Shown: positions 9,371 to 20,476 of the stretch, in pieces
Position numbering within the stretch: position 1 is the first letter of the stretch
How the letters are laid out: each line of letters opens with the position of its first letter
Origin: Streptomyces camelliae
GTDB lineage: Bacteria; Actinomycetota; Actinomycetes; Streptomycetales; Streptomycetaceae
Assembly: GCF_027625935.1 (NCBI RefSeq)
Contig: NZ_CP115300.1
Coordinates: 2,914,001 to 2,978,000, forward strand
DNA length: 64,000 nt
Direction of reading: 5' to 3'
The notes under the pieces: generated by a model
Seen by the model: the letters and a program-made list of their open reading frames with translations, nothing else
Databases searched by the model: none
What the model was told of the DNA's origin: nothing
Translations under genes and position numbers: made by a program

Positions 9371-9613
9371 TCAGCCCAGCAGGACGTCGTCGTCGCCCAG
9401 CCGCTTCAGCTCGCGGTAGAGGATGGCGAGGCCGGTGACGATCGCGACGGCGGACACGGTGGCGTCGATCAACCTCAGCGTGTCCTGCTCGGCGCGGGCC
9501 TTCTTGATCTGCTTGGCGACACCGATCGCGCCGAACGCGGTGGTGGCCATCGACAGGTACGTACCGGACTTGGACTTCTTGAAGCCCTTGGCCTTGGACA
9601 GTGCCTTGCTCAC
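9371..9613 (-). CDS. Small conserved membrane protein between gatA and gatB (80 aa)
   Basis: Hypothetical protein with a basic N-terminus ([16 protein letters not shown]) and two hydrophobic helices around [11 protein letters not shown] and [17 protein letters not shown]. The GTG start at 9613 overlaps the gatA stop as GTGA and has GGAGG about 10 bases upstream, so translation is probably coupled to gatA. It lies 16 bases before gatB. A small membrane protein at this place between gatA and gatB is, as far as I recall, usual in Streptomyces; I know of no assigned role. Confidence 0.75.
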   Translation of the reverse strand: MSKALSKAKGFKKSKSGTYLSMATTAFGAIGVAKQIKKARAEQDTLRLIDATVSAVAIVTGLAILYRELKRLGDDDVLLG

Positions 9614-11109
9614 AGCGACGGAGCCTCCTCCAGCAGCGGGTGTCCCCACTTTTCCACGAAGGCGGCCTCGACGGCGGCGCCCACCTTGTACAGGCGGTCG
9701 TCCTGCAGCGCCGGGGCGATGATCTGCAGGCCCACCGGGAGGTTGTCCTCCGGGGCGAGGCCGCAGGGCAGGGACATGGCCGCGTTGCCCGCCAGGTTGG
9801 TCGGGATGGTGCACAGGTCCGCGAGGTACATCGCCATCGGGTCGTCGGCGCGCTCGCCGATCGGGAAGGCGGTGGTCGGGGTCGTCGGCGAGACGATGAC
9901 GTCGACCTGCTCGAAGGCCTTCTCGAAGTCCCGCGTGATGAGCGTGCGGACCTTCTGGGCGGAGCCGTAGTACGCGTCGTAGTACCCGCTCGACAGGGCG
10001 TATGTGCCGAGCATGATGCGGCGCTTGACCTCGGGGCCGAAGCCCGCCTCACGGGTGAGGGAGGTGACCTCCTCCGCCGAGCGGCCGCCGTCGTCGCCGG
10101 TCCGCAGGCCGTAGCGCAGGCCGTCGAAGCGGGCGAGGTTGGAGGAGCACTCGGAGGGGGCGATCAGGTAGTACGCCGACAGCGCGAGGTCGAAGGACGG
10201 GCAGTCCAGCTCGACGATCTCGGCGCCCAGCTCCTTCAGCAGCGCGACGGACTCGTCGAAGCGCTGGATGACACCGGCCTGGTAGCCCTCGCCGCGGAAC
10301 TGCTTGACCACGCCGACGCGCATGCCCTGCACGGAGCCGTTCTTCGCGGCCTCGACCACCGGCGGGACCGGGGCGTCGATGGAGGTGGAGTCGAGCGGGT
10401 CGTGCCCGGCGATCACCTCGTGCAGCAGGGCGGCGTCCAGGACCGTACGGGCACAGGGCCCGCCCTGGTCCAGGGAGGACGAGAAGGCGACCATGCCGAA
10501 GCGGGACACCGCGCCGTACGTCGGCTTCACGCCGACCGTGCCGGTGACGGCGGCCGGCTGGCGGATGGACCCGCCGGTGTCCGTACCGATGGCGAGGGGC
10601 GCCTGGAAGGAGGCGAGCGCGGCGGAGGAACCGCCGCCCGAGCCGCCGGGGATCTTGGTGAGGTCCCAGGGGTTGCCCGTCGGGCCGTAGGCGCTGTTCT
10701 CGGTGGAGGACCCCATGGCGAACTCGTCCATGTTGGTCTTGCCGAGGATGACGACGTCGGCGGCCTTCAGCTTCTTGGTGAGGGTGGCGTCGTACGGCGG
10801 GATCCAGCCCTCCAGGATCTTCGAGCCGACGGTCGTGGGCACGCCCTCGGTGGTGAAGATGTCCTTGAGCGCGAGCGGGACGCCGGCCAGCGGGCCGAGC
10901 TTCTCCCCGCGCGCCCGCTTCTCGTCCACGGCGCGGGCCTGGGCGAGCGCGCCCTCGCGGTCGACGTGCAGGAAGGCGTGCACCTTCTCGTCGACGGCCT
11001 CGATCCGGGCGAGGTGGGCCTCGGTGACCTGGACGGCCGTGAGCTCGCCGGAGGCGATCTTCTCGGCGATCTGCGCGGCCGTGAGCTTGATGATGTTGCT
11101 GTCCGTCAT
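9610..11109 (-). CDS. gatA: Aspartyl/glutamyl-tRNA amidotransferase subunit A
   Basis: 499 residues. Amidase-signature subunit that releases ammonia from glutamine for transamidation of Glu-tRNA(Gln)/Asp-tRNA(Asn). The Ser-cisSer-Lys catalytic set is visible: the Lys in [10 protein letters not shown], the Ser in the [12 protein letters not shown] amidase signature, and the Ser of [11 protein letters not shown]. The ATG at 11109 follows GGGGGAGGAG with 8-base spacing. gatC ends six bases upstream, and the next gene overlaps the gatA stop, so this is a tight operon. Confidence 0.97.
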   Translation of the reverse strand: MTDSNIIKLTAAQIAEKIASGELTAVQVTEAHLARIEAVDEKVHAFLHVDREGALAQARAVDEKRARGEKLGPLAGVPLALKDIFTTEGVPTTVGSKILEGWIPPYDATLTKKLKAADVVILGKTNMDEFAMGSSTENSAYGPTGNPWDLTKIPGGSGGGSSAALASFQAPLAIGTDTGGSIRQPAAVTGTVGVKPTYGAVSRFGMVAFSSSLDQGGPCARTVLDAALLHEVIAGHDPLDSTSIDAPVPPVVEAAKNGSVQGMRVGVVKQFRGEGYQAGVIQRFDESVALLKELGAEIVELDCPSFDLALSAYYLIAPSECSSNLARFDGLRYGLRTGDDGGRSAEEVTSLTREAGFGPEVKRRIMLGTYALSSGYYDAYYGSAQKVRTLITRDFEKAFEQVDVIVSPTTPTTAFPIGERADDPMAMYLADLCTIPTNLAGNAAMSLPCGLAPEDNLPVGLQIIAPALQDDRLYKVGAAVEAAFVEKWGHPLLEEAPSL

Positions 11110-11114
11110 GGTGG

Positions 11115-11411
11115 TCACTCCTCCCCCAGGATCTGCGGCACCTTGAAACGCTGCTGCTCCTGGGCCGGGGCGCCGGAGAGCGCCTGCTCGGGGGTGAGCG
11201 AGGGACGGATCTCGTCCGGCCGCATGACGTTCGTCAGCGGGAGCGGGTGCGAGGTCGGCGGTACGTCTTGGTCGGCGACCTCGCTGACGCGGGCGACCGC
11301 GCCGATGATGTCGTCGAGCTGTCCCGCGAAGTGGTCGAGTTCTTCGGGCTTCAGCTCCAGACGCGCCAGCCGGGCGAGGTGGGCGACCTCCTCGCGCGTG
11401 ATGCCAGGCAT
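11115..11411 (-). CDS. gatC: Aspartyl/glutamyl-tRNA amidotransferase subunit C
   Basis: 98 residues, the small belt subunit that stabilises GatA on GatB. It shows the family opening [17 protein letters not shown], then [23 protein letters not shown] and [14 protein letters not shown] segments, and ends [11 protein letters not shown] 11411 follows GAGGATCGCTGC. It is the first gene of the operon; the 160-base gap upstream holds a large inverted repeat (11458-11510). Confidence 0.95.
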   Translation of the reverse strand: MPGITREEVAHLARLARLELKPEELDHFAGQLDDIIGAVARVSEVADQDVPPTSHPLPLTNVMRPDEIRPSLTPEQALSGAPAQEQQRFKVPQILGEE

Positions 11412-11457
11412 GCAGCGATCCTCTGGGGTGAGTGTGTGTGGTTTGGGGCCGGGGGCC

Positions 11458-11510
11458 GGCGTCACATTTCTGCCGTCCGCCCGAAGCGCGGCAGGCGGAA
11501 ATGTGACGCC
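11458..11510. terminator. Large hairpin between the cupin gene and gatC
   Basis: Perfect 13-bp arms, GGCGTCACATTTC (11458-11470) and GAAATGTGACGCC (11498-11510), enclosing a second 5-bp stem, TGCCG/CGGCA. It may terminate transcription of the cupin gene or be an operator or RNA element ahead of gatC. The AT-rich centre of each arm is unusual for a Streptomyces terminator. Confidence 0.55.
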
Positions 11511-11572
11511 AGTCCCCAATCCTATGGGGCAGGGCCCCGTGCCCGTGAAACGGTTTGCCGGGGCCCCGCCCG

Positions 11573-12067
11573 TCAGCCCCGGCGGCCTTCCCAGACCTCG
11601 CTCTTGAGGAAGTGGTTGTCGTACCGCTCCTGCACTTCGAGGATGCTCTCCGGAGTGGCCTCGCCGACGCGGATGCGCTGGAGGTGACGGAAGTACTCGA
11701 AGCGCTCGATGCCCGGGGTGAAGACGATGAGGATGTCCGCCGTGGCGTCCGGGACGGCGGCGAAGGCGTGCGGCTTCTCCGGCGGGACGATGACGAGATC
11801 GCCGCGCTCGGCGGTGACGATGTCGTCTCCGGACAGGATCTCGGCGGACCCGTCGAGCAGGTAGAACATCTCCGCCCCGGTGTGGTGGAGGTGCGGCCGC
11901 GCTCCGTCGGCGCCCTCGGCCAGGGTGACGCGCACGGTGGACAGCGCCCCGCCGGTCGCACTGCGGTCGGCCAGGAGCTGGACGCCGACGGGGGTGTCCC
12001 CGACCACCTCGGCCTCGACGCCGCGCACGATCACGGAATCGTCGAACTTCGGCACGAACAGTGACAT
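11573..12067 (-). CDS. Cupin domain protein
   Basis: 164 residues forming a single cupin barrel. The metal-binding motif [17 protein letters not shown] (about residues 58-74) and second motif [16 protein letters not shown] are visible, so a metal site is likely. ATG 12067 follows GGAGGGAACGTC. The C-terminal part ([21 protein letters not shown]) resembles a family of actinobacterial cupins of unknown substrate. It is probably a separate unit from gatC because of the hairpin between them. Confidence 0.8.
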   Translation of the reverse strand: MSLFVPKFDDSVIVRGVEAEVVGDTPVGVQLLADRSATGGALSTVRVTLAEGADGARPHLHHTGAEMFYLLDGSAEILSGDDIVTAERGDLVIVPPEKPHAFAAVPDATADILIVFTPGIERFEYFRHLQRIRVGEATPESILEVQERYDNHFLKSEVWEGRRG

Positions 12068-12100
12068 GACGTTCCCTCCTGCTGATGTCGTGTGAGGTCG

Positions 12101-12290
12101 TCAGACCGCGAAGAGCAGTCCGGCGCCGATCAGGACAACGATCGCGGTGGCGAAGTGGATCCCGAACGCCACGGCTTTCGTCCCGCCGTTGCGCAGCACG
12201 ATGAACATGTCGCCGAACGGTACGAGTGCCACGGCGAGCATGAACCACGCCTCGGCCCGCGTCTCCGGCGAAGGCGAGTCATTCAACGCT
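12101..12290 (-). pseudogene. 5'-truncated DUF4267-like small membrane protein
   Basis: The frame reads [20 protein letters not shown] then [18 protein letters not shown] and a final hydrophobic helix. This matches my memory of the C-terminal half of DUF4267 proteins, which are normally about 130 residues. The first half with its helices is missing: upstream of the AEAWF segment the frame reads an unrelated short peptide and meets the TetR fragment at about 12300. I infer loss of the 5' end by deletion. Confidence 0.55.
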
Positions 12291-12319
12291 GGGATTGAGA
12301 GCAAAGCTAGAAGATCTGC

Positions 12320-12745
12320 AGCCGCTTCAAGGGCAAGGACGCGATCATGGCGGCGGTCGCGGTCCAGGGCTGCGCCGACCTGGCGGCAGAGCTACGGCAG
12401 GCGCGCGCCGCCGCACAGGGCACACGCGAGGCGCTCGCGGCCATCGCCCGCACGTACACGGCCTTCGCCCGCCGCCGGCCCGCCCTCTACGACGCGATGT
12501 TCACCCACCTGGTGGACCTGCCGTTCGCGACGGAGGAGGCACCGGCGCCGCTCAAGGAGGCGTTCGGCGAGCTGCTCGTCGTGGTGGAGCCGACGGCGCA
12601 CGAGGGAGAGGACCCCGGGCTGCCGACGGAGACGTTCTGGGCGGCCCTGCACGGTCTGGCGACACTGATGCGGAGCGGCCGGCTGCCGGAGGATGGGCAC
12701 GAGCGAAGGCTGGAGCTGCTGATCGGCCACTTCAGCGCCCCGTAG
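12320..12745 (+). pseudogene. 5'-truncated TetR family regulator (C-terminal ligand domain only)
   Basis: In this frame the sequence starts RFKGKDAIMAAVAVQG, which is what follows the recognition helix in TetR regulators (a LYRRF-type ending). It continues with a full C-terminal domain: AAIARTYTAFARRRPALYDAMFTH through LELLIGHFSAP. The whole DNA-binding domain is absent. It faces away from the truncated DUF4267 gene, so one deletion probably removed both 5' ends and the shared promoter. Confidence 0.6.
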
Positions 12746-12824
12746 GGGCGCGGGGCTGTGTCGATGTGCGGCTGCGCCGCGATGGGTCCCCCGGGTTCGA
12801 GCGAAGCCGAGAATGTGGGGGAGC
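12735..12824. repeat. Composite Streptomyces REP-like element (types B and A)
   Basis: Right after the TetR fragment is a GCGCCCC-GTA-GGGGCGC hairpin, then a segment whose complement reads GCGGCGCAGCCGCACATCGA, then a TCCCCC...GAGCGAAGCCGAG...GGGGGA hairpin. Related copies lie at 29110-29147 and 42956-42993 (type A) and 39763-39813 (type B), and part of type B lies in the array at 27610-27975. Confidence 0.6.
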
Positions 12825-12919
12825 GACCAGCCACGACGAACCGGCAGCCGCCGACGGCGAACGGACCCCCTGGGGCGAGGGCCCGCCGCCCGGCCGAGTC
12901 GAACCGCGGGTGGGAGAGG

Positions 12920-15175
12920 CTATTCGGCGGCCGGCAGCGCCGCACGCGGCCGCTGCCAGCCCCGGGACCCGCGCGCCCGCAGCCACGCCGTGGTCTCCTC
13001 GGGCGGCATCGCCGCTGCCACGAGCCACCCCTGCACGGCATCACACCCCAGATCCCGCAACCGCTCCCACGTCTCGTCGTCCTCCACACCCTCGGCGACG
13101 ACGAGCAGCCCCAGCGAGTGCGCGAGATCCACGGTGCACCGCACGATCTCCGCGTCCTCCGCGTCGACGGCCAGCCGGGCCACGAAGGAGCGGTCGATCT
13201 TCAGCTCGCTCACCGGCAGCCGCCGCAGATGGACCAGGGAGGAGTACCCGGTGCCGAAGTCGTCCAGCGACATCTTCACCCCGTGCCCGGTGAGCCCGGC
13301 GAGGGTGTCGGCGGCGCGCTGCGGGTCCTCCAGCAGCACATGCTCGGTTATCTCCAGCTGCAAGGCGCCCGCGGGGACCCCGTGCCGGGCCAGCCGCGCA
13401 GCGACCGATCCGGCGAAACCGGGCGTGTGGACATCGCGGGGCGAGACGTTCACCGCCACCGGCACCCGCAGCCCCTGCGCCCGCCACCGGGCGACCTGTC
13501 CGAGCGCGGTCTCCAGCACGTACTCCGTCAGATGGGGCATCAGCCCGGAGGACTCGGCGATCGCTATGAACTCGTCCGGCGGCACCTTCCCGCGCTCGGG
13601 GTGCACCCAGCGCACCAGCGCCTCCAGGCCGGCGACCTGGCCGTCGAAGCGCACCTTGGGCTGGTAGTGCAGCTGCACCTCGTGCGCGTCCAGCGCCCGG
13701 CGCAGATCGCCCAGCAGGCCGAGCCGGTCGGGGGTGTTGGAGTCCCGCTTGGACTCGTAGACCTCGACGCCCGTACGGTCCCGCTTCGCCTGGTACATCG
13801 CCACGTCCGCCCGGCGCAGCAGGCCTTCGGCGTCCAGGGCGTGGTCGGGGAAGACGGCGACGCCCGCGCTGGCCTCCAGGACGAGGGTGAGGCCGTCGAG
13901 GTCCAGCGGGGAGCTGAGGGCGGTGACGAGGCCGCGGGCGACGCGCGTGGCCGACGTGGTGGAGTCGGCGACGGGCAGTAAGACCGCGAACTCGTCCCCG
14001 CCGAGCCGCGCGGCCTCCGCGCCGCGCGGCAGGGCGATCCGCAGCCGGTCGGCTATCTGAAGCAGCAGCCGGTCACCGGCGAGATGACCGAGGGTGTCGT
14101 TCACCGAACGGAAGCGGTCGAGGTCGATCAGCATGAGGGCGGAGCGGGCGCCGATGCGTTCGGCGTCGTCGAGGGCGGTCCAGATCCGCTCCAGCAGCCA
14201 CTGCCGGTTGGGCAGCCCGGTCAGCGGGTCGCGCAGCTGTTCCTCGGCACGCGCGCGTGCCATCCACAGCGTGGAGTCGAGGGCGATGAGCGGGATGGCG
14301 AACAGTGGCAGCAGGACCGGCTCGGCGTCGGCGACGACGCACAGCAGGGGCGCGATGCCGAGCAGGGCGACGGCTATCAGGCCTTGTCTGACCAGGGAGG
14401 CGCGGTGGACCGCGGGCACCTTGCCGCCGTGCGGGGCGTGCAGGTACCACAGCAGGCCACGGCTGACGGCGAGATAGGCGACGGCGACGAGGACGACCTC
14501 GGGCACGGTGGCGATGCTCCAGCTGCCGGGCCGCCAGGGCGTCTCGACGCTCGGGACGCGGCCGAAGGCGCCGAGCAGCAGGGCGCCGGTGCCGATGCCG
14601 AGGAGGTCCACCGCGCCGTGCAGGACGCCCTGGCGCCAGCGGTGGCGGCGGGCGATGCCGACCAGGACGACGACGGTGAGGCTGACCATGCCGGCGGGCA
14701 CCCAGCCGTAGAGCAGCAGGACGGCGAGGGTGAGGGCGGCGCCGGAGCCGGTGCCGCCCCACCAGCGGGCACGGCCCAGCATGACGAGGTGACCGACGAT
14801 GACGCCGGTGAGCAGGGCCAGCGACCAGCCGACGGTGCCGCCCGGGAAGAGGGCGTGGTGGCCGGTGAAGGCGCGGTAGAAGCCGGCGCCCAGGACGAGT
14901 GCGGCGGCGGCCATGACGGCCGCGGGCAGTGCGGGCCAGGACGGCTGCCGTTCGGTGTCCGGGCCGGTGCCGACGCCGGTCAGGGCGCGGGCGGGTTCGA
15001 GGGCGGTCAGGGGTATCGGCGGATGGGCCTCGGCGACGGCGCCCGGTCCGGCCAGGCGCGCCCGGCCCGCCGGGCGTCCGCTGTCCCGTCCCGTCCACCG
15101 GGTCCCGCGCCAGGCGGCCGCGCGACGGCGCAGGCGCAGCCGCGAGTCCGGGGCGATGCTCTCGGTCGGTTCCAT
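12920..15175 (-). CDS. rmdB: Membrane GGDEF-EAL protein, c-di-GMP phosphodiesterase (RmdB-like)
   Basis: 751 residues. About seven or eight N-terminal transmembrane helices (residues ~80-300) precede a GGDEF domain with an intact RLGGDEFAV site (residues ~392-396) and an EAL domain with LEALVRW (~517-519) and DDFGTGYSS. All key residues for both diguanylate cyclase and phosphodiesterase activity appear present; the S. coelicolor homologue RmdB is reported as a phosphodiesterase affecting development. The ATG at 15175 follows GAGAGGGACGGGA. It is next to ligA, as I recall for rmdB in S. coelicolor. The gene symbol rests on this context and domain order. Confidence 0.88.
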   Translation of the reverse strand: MEPTESIAPDSRLRLRRRAAAWRGTRWTGRDSGRPAGRARLAGPGAVAEAHPPIPLTALEPARALTGVGTGPDTERQPSWPALPAAVMAAAALVLGAGFYRAFTGHHALFPGGTVGWSLALLTGVIVGHLVMLGRARWWGGTGSGAALTLAVLLLYGWVPAGMVSLTVVVLVGIARRHRWRQGVLHGAVDLLGIGTGALLLGAFGRVPSVETPWRPGSWSIATVPEVVLVAVAYLAVSRGLLWYLHAPHGGKVPAVHRASLVRQGLIAVALLGIAPLLCVVADAEPVLLPLFAIPLIALDSTLWMARARAEEQLRDPLTGLPNRQWLLERIWTALDDAERIGARSALMLIDLDRFRSVNDTLGHLAGDRLLLQIADRLRIALPRGAEAARLGGDEFAVLLPVADSTTSATRVARGLVTALSSPLDLDGLTLVLEASAGVAVFPDHALDAEGLLRRADVAMYQAKRDRTGVEVYESKRDSNTPDRLGLLGDLRRALDAHEVQLHYQPKVRFDGQVAGLEALVRWVHPERGKVPPDEFIAIAESSGLMPHLTEYVLETALGQVARWRAQGLRVPVAVNVSPRDVHTPGFAGSVAARLARHGVPAGALQLEITEHVLLEDPQRAADTLAGLTGHGVKMSLDDFGTGYSSLVHLRRLPVSELKIDRSFVARLAVDAEDAEIVRCTVDLAHSLGLLVVAEGVEDDETWERLRDLGCDAVQGWLVAAAMPPEETTAWLRARGSRGWQRPRAALPAAE

Positions 15176-15434
15176 TCCCGTCCCTCTCACACCCGGCGGT
15201 GCCCACGCCACGCGGCCCGACGTCCGTCACCCATCAGCGGCTCCGCGTTGAAGAAACGTTCCCCGCGCCTTGGGAGCGCGCGGGGATGCCCCGACCGCAG
15301 CTGGGCACGGCAGGTGCACACCTCAACAGTAGGCCGCTGAAGGCTTCCACGGGCACCGGTCGGCAACGGTTGCCCGAATGCGCCCAGGCCACCCGTATGC
15401 ATCTGATATGCGCCGATCGGGTGGCCTTCAACCG

Positions 15435-17648
<2,214 letters not shown>

Positions 17649-18656
17649 TTACTCTGGGTTGTCCGCGAGGGATCTCGCCGCCCGGACGCAGTGGGCGAGC
17701 GCCTGGCGCGCGTAGGCGGGGGAAGCGCCTGCCAGACCGCACGCCGGGGTCACCGTGACGGCCTGCGCGAGCAGCCCTGGTCGCAGCCCCAGCCTGCGCC
17801 ACAGCGTCCTGACACCCATGACGCTACCGGCAGGGTCTGACAATGGGCCGTCCGTGCCCGGTACGACACCGGCGAACAGCCTTGTGCCGGCCTCGACGGC
17901 CTCGCCGATGACATCGTCGTCACGCTCGGTGAGGAGCGAGAAGTCGAAGGCGACGGCGGCCACGCCGGCCCGGCGCAACAGGGCGAACGGCACGTCGGGG
18001 GCGCAGGAGTGGACGACCACGGGGCCGTCGTCGTGCACGCCGACGACATCCCGGAGCGCGGCCTCCACGAGCTGGCGGTCGACGGCGCGGTGGGTGCGGT
18101 AGCCGCTGGCGGTGCGGACCTGGCCGCGCAGGACGGCGGTGAGCGAGGGCTCGTCGAGCTGGAGGACGAGGCGGGCGCCGGGGATGCGGCGCCGTACCTC
18201 GGCGAGGTGGAGGCGGAGGCCCTCGGTGAGGGAGGCGGTGAGGTCACGGCAGGCGCCGGGGTCGGAGAGGGCGGCCTCGCCGTTCTTCAGCTCCAGGGCG
18301 GCGGCGAGCGTCCAGGGGCCGACGGCCTGCACCTTGAGGTCGCCCTCGTACCCTTGCGTGAACTCCTCCAGGGCGTCCAGGTCCTCGCCCAGCCAGGACC
18401 GGGCACGCTTGGTGTCCCGGCCCGGCCGGTCCCCGATCCGCCAGCCGCTGGGCTCCACGCGCGCGTACAGCTCGACCAGCATCCCGGCGGTGCGGCCGAT
18501 CATGTCGGCGCCGGGCCCGCGCGCGGGCAGCTCGGCGAGGAACGGGAAGTCCTCGAAGCTTCCGGTGACTGTCTTGGCGGCTTCCCTGGCGTCGCCGCCG
18601 GGCATGGACCCGATGCCGGTGGCCGGGGGGAACGTGAACTCGCTGCTCTCACTCAC
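17649..18656 (-). CDS. MetE-type (cobalamin-independent methionine synthase C-terminal) family protein
   Basis: 335 residues, only the C-terminal barrel type of MetE. It opens TGIGSMPGGDAREAAKTVTG and has WTLAAALELKNGE, the VVHSCAPDVPFALLRRAG segment and TVTPACGLAGASPAYARQAL near the end. The His/Cys and late Cys fit a zinc thiolate site used for homocysteine-type substrates. Stand-alone MetE C-domain proteins are common in actinomycetes but their substrates are poorly known, so I do not assign metE. It is upstream of ligA on the same strand. The start GTG 18656 has only a weak ribosome binding site. Confidence 0.75.
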   Translation of the reverse strand: MSESSEFTFPPATGIGSMPGGDAREAAKTVTGSFEDFPFLAELPARGPGADMIGRTAGMLVELYARVEPSGWRIGDRPGRDTKRARSWLGEDLDALEEFTQGYEGDLKVQAVGPWTLAAALELKNGEAALSDPGACRDLTASLTEGLRLHLAEVRRRIPGARLVLQLDEPSLTAVLRGQVRTASGYRTHRAVDRQLVEAALRDVVGVHDDGPVVVHSCAPDVPFALLRRAGVAAVAFDFSLLTERDDDVIGEAVEAGTRLFAGVVPGTDGPLSDPAGSVMGVRTLWRRLGLRPGLLAQAVTVTPACGLAGASPAYARQALAHCVRAARSLADNPE

Positions 18657-18683
18657 TCCGGAAGGGTATGCCGTGGCCGTACA

Positions 18684-18708
18684 AGGGGGCTCCGCCCCTG
18701 GACCCCCG
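18684..18708. repeat. Short GC-rich REP-like hairpin
   Basis: GGGGGCTCCGCCCCTGGACC-type sequence, a motif I recall as widespread in Streptomyces intergenic DNA. It lies between the SDR gene and the MetE-like gene. Confidence 0.35.
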
Positions 18709-18818
18709 CCTGTGCCCGCCCACCACCCGACCCGGTCGGCTGAAGAGCGCGGCCCCGGTCCGGGACCAGGTCTGTGCCGGCCAGGCCCGGATCGTGGCGG
18801 CGTCGGCGGCCTTGGAGG

Positions 18819-19508
18819 TCACCGGCCCGGCCGTACCGTCAGGTCGTTGACCTCGGCGTCCCTGGGCAGGTCCAGGGCCATGAGGATCGTTGTGGCGACC
18901 GACTCGGGATCGATCCACTTCGCGGGGTCGTAGTCCTTGCCCTCCTGCTGGTGGACCTTGGTCTGCATGGGGGTGGCCGTGCGGCCCGGGTACACCGTGG
19001 TGACGCGGACGCCGGCTGCGTGTTCCTCCTGGCGCAGGGAGTCGGCCAGGGCCTTCAGGCCGTGTTTCGAGGCGGCGTAGGCGGACCAGCCCGCGTGGGC
19101 GCTCAGGCCGGCCCCTGAGTTGACGAAGATCACATGGCCGCGGGCGGCGCGCAGCTGGGGCAGGAAGTGCCGGGTCAGCTCGGCCGGGGCGATCAGGTTG
19201 ACGTTGAGCTGGTGGTGCCAGGACTTGGTGGTCAGGTCGCCGACCTCGCCCAGGTCGACGACCCCGGCGATGTGGAGCAGGGAGTCCACCCGGTCGGGGA
19301 GCGTCTGGTGGGAGAACGCCCAGGAGAGCCGGTCCGGGTCTGCCAGGTCGCCCACCAGGGTGCGGGCGCCGGGGAACTCGGCCGCCAGCTCCTTCGCGCG
19401 GCCCGCGTCGCGCGCGTGCAGGACGATGTCGTCCCCGCGCGCGTGCAGCCGGCGGGCGACGGCGGCGCCGATGCCGGAACCGGCGCCGGTGATCACATGA
19501 GTAGCCAT
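18819..19508 (-). CDS. Short-chain dehydrogenase/reductase
   Basis: 229 residues with a classical SDR fold. The nucleotide-binding motif THVITGAGSGIGAAVARRL is at the N-terminus, and the catalytic set is visible as FVNSGAG (Ser), YAASKHGLKAL (Tyr and Lys of YxxxK) and the PGRTATPM loop. Probably NADP(H)-dependent, from the basic residues after the first strand (HARDAGRAKE). An alternative ATG at 19517 would add three residues. It lies 16 bases after the LOG-family gene on the same strand. Substrate unknown. Confidence 0.85.
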   Translation of the reverse strand: MATHVITGAGSGIGAAVARRLHARGDDIVLHARDAGRAKELAAEFPGARTLVGDLADPDRLSWAFSHQTLPDRVDSLLHIAGVVDLGEVGDLTTKSWHHQLNVNLIAPAELTRHFLPQLRAARGHVIFVNSGAGLSAHAGWSAYAASKHGLKALADSLRQEEHAAGVRVTTVYPGRTATPMQTKVHQQEGKDYDPAKWIDPESVATTILMALDLPRDAEVNDLTVRPGR

Positions 19509-19524
19509 GCCCGCCATGCTCGCA

Positions 19525-20064
19525 TCAGCGGGCGCCCAGGTGGCCTTCCAGGTGGGCCAGCGCGGCGACGGGTTCCTCGGCGAAGTACATCAGCTCGGCC
19601 AGCGGACGCGGCAGGAAGCCCTCGGCCTCCATGCGGCGGAACTGCTCCTTGAGGCCGTCGTAGAAGCCCGCGGTGTTCAGCAGCACGACCGGCTTCTCGG
19701 TGCGGCCGTGCTTCTTCAGCTCCAGGATCTCCGTGGCCTCGTCCAGCGTACCGGTGCCGCCCACCATGATCACCACGGCGTCGGCCTTCTCCAGCAGCAG
19801 CTTCTTGCGCTCGGCGAGGTCGGCGGCGATGACCATCTCGTCGGCGCCCGGCCGCGCCTTGTTCGCGAGGAAGTCCACGGACACGCCCAGCAGCCTGCCG
19901 CCCGCCTCGTGCACCCCGTCGGCGACGACCTTCATCAGACCGACGTTGGAGCCGCCCCACACCAGGGTGTGGCCGGCCTTGCCGAGCAGTTCCGCGAACT
20001 CGCGCGCGGGGCGCGTGTAACGCTCGTCGAGGTCGGCGGCGGACAGGAAGACGCAGATGTTCAT
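19525..20064 (-). CDS. LOG family (TIGR00730) Rossmann protein
   Basis: 179 residues of the LOG/lysine decarboxylase-like family, whose characterised members are cytokinin riboside 5'-monophosphate phosphoribohydrolases. It opens MNICVFLSAADLDERY and contains the family loop as MVGGTGTLDEATEILELKKHG. The usual PGGxGTxxE has Val for Pro at the first position, while the glycines, Thr and catalytic Glu remain. ATG 20064 is the first Met of the fold. It is divergent from the DUF427 gene and is followed closely by the SDR gene. True substrate unknown. Confidence 0.8.
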   Translation of the reverse strand: MNICVFLSAADLDERYTRPAREFAELLGKAGHTLVWGGSNVGLMKVVADGVHEAGGRLLGVSVDFLANKARPGADEMVIAADLAERKKLLLEKADAVVIMVGGTGTLDEATEILELKKHGRTEKPVVLLNTAGFYDGLKEQFRRMEAEGFLPRPLAELMYFAEEPVAALAHLEGHLGAR

Positions 20065-20115
20065 GGCCCCCACCGTACGCGGGAAGAACCGGGCGCCCGC
20101 CGGTGCTGTCCGGAT

Positions 20116-20439
20116 ATGACCGAAGGACACACCATCACCATCGAGCAGGGCGAGCGGCACGTGCGCGTGGTGCACGGCGATCTGGTGCTCGCGGAGTCCG
20201 ACCGTCCCCTGGTGCTGCGCGAGACGGGCTGTCCCGCGCGGTACTACATCCCCGCCGAGGACGTACGCCTCGACCTGCTGACCCCCTCGGACACCCACAC
20301 CGTCTGCCCCTTCAAGGGCACGGCGTCGTACTGGTCGCTGCCGGACGCGCCGGACCTGGTCTGGGCGTACCCCGACCCCAAGCCGGGAGTCTCGGAGATC
20401 AAGGATCACTTCTGCTTCTACGACGTCGACGTGTCGTGA
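20116..20439 (+). CDS. DUF427 domain protein
   Basis: 107 residues matching the DUF427 fold: ITIEQGERHVRVVHGDLVLA, RYYIPAEDVRLDLL, THCPFKGTASYWS-like (here THTVCPFKGTASYWSL) and the ending VWAYPDPKPGVSEIKDHFCFYD. No enzymatic role is established for the family that I can name. ATG 20116 gives the usual family start. It is divergent from the LOG gene, with about 50 bases between them. Confidence 0.8.
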   Translation: MTEGHTITIEQGERHVRVVHGDLVLAESDRPLVLRETGCPARYYIPAEDVRLDLLTPSDTHTVCPFKGTASYWSLPDAPDLVWAYPDPKPGVSEIKDHFCFYDVDVS

Positions 20440-20476
20440 GCGATGAGTCCATGCGGGTACGGCAGTCTGCACCGAC

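Noticed and set aside
15187..15402. 71-codon minus frame between rmdB and ligA
   Set aside because: No ribosome binding site or recognisable features; the region is more likely the rmdB promoter.
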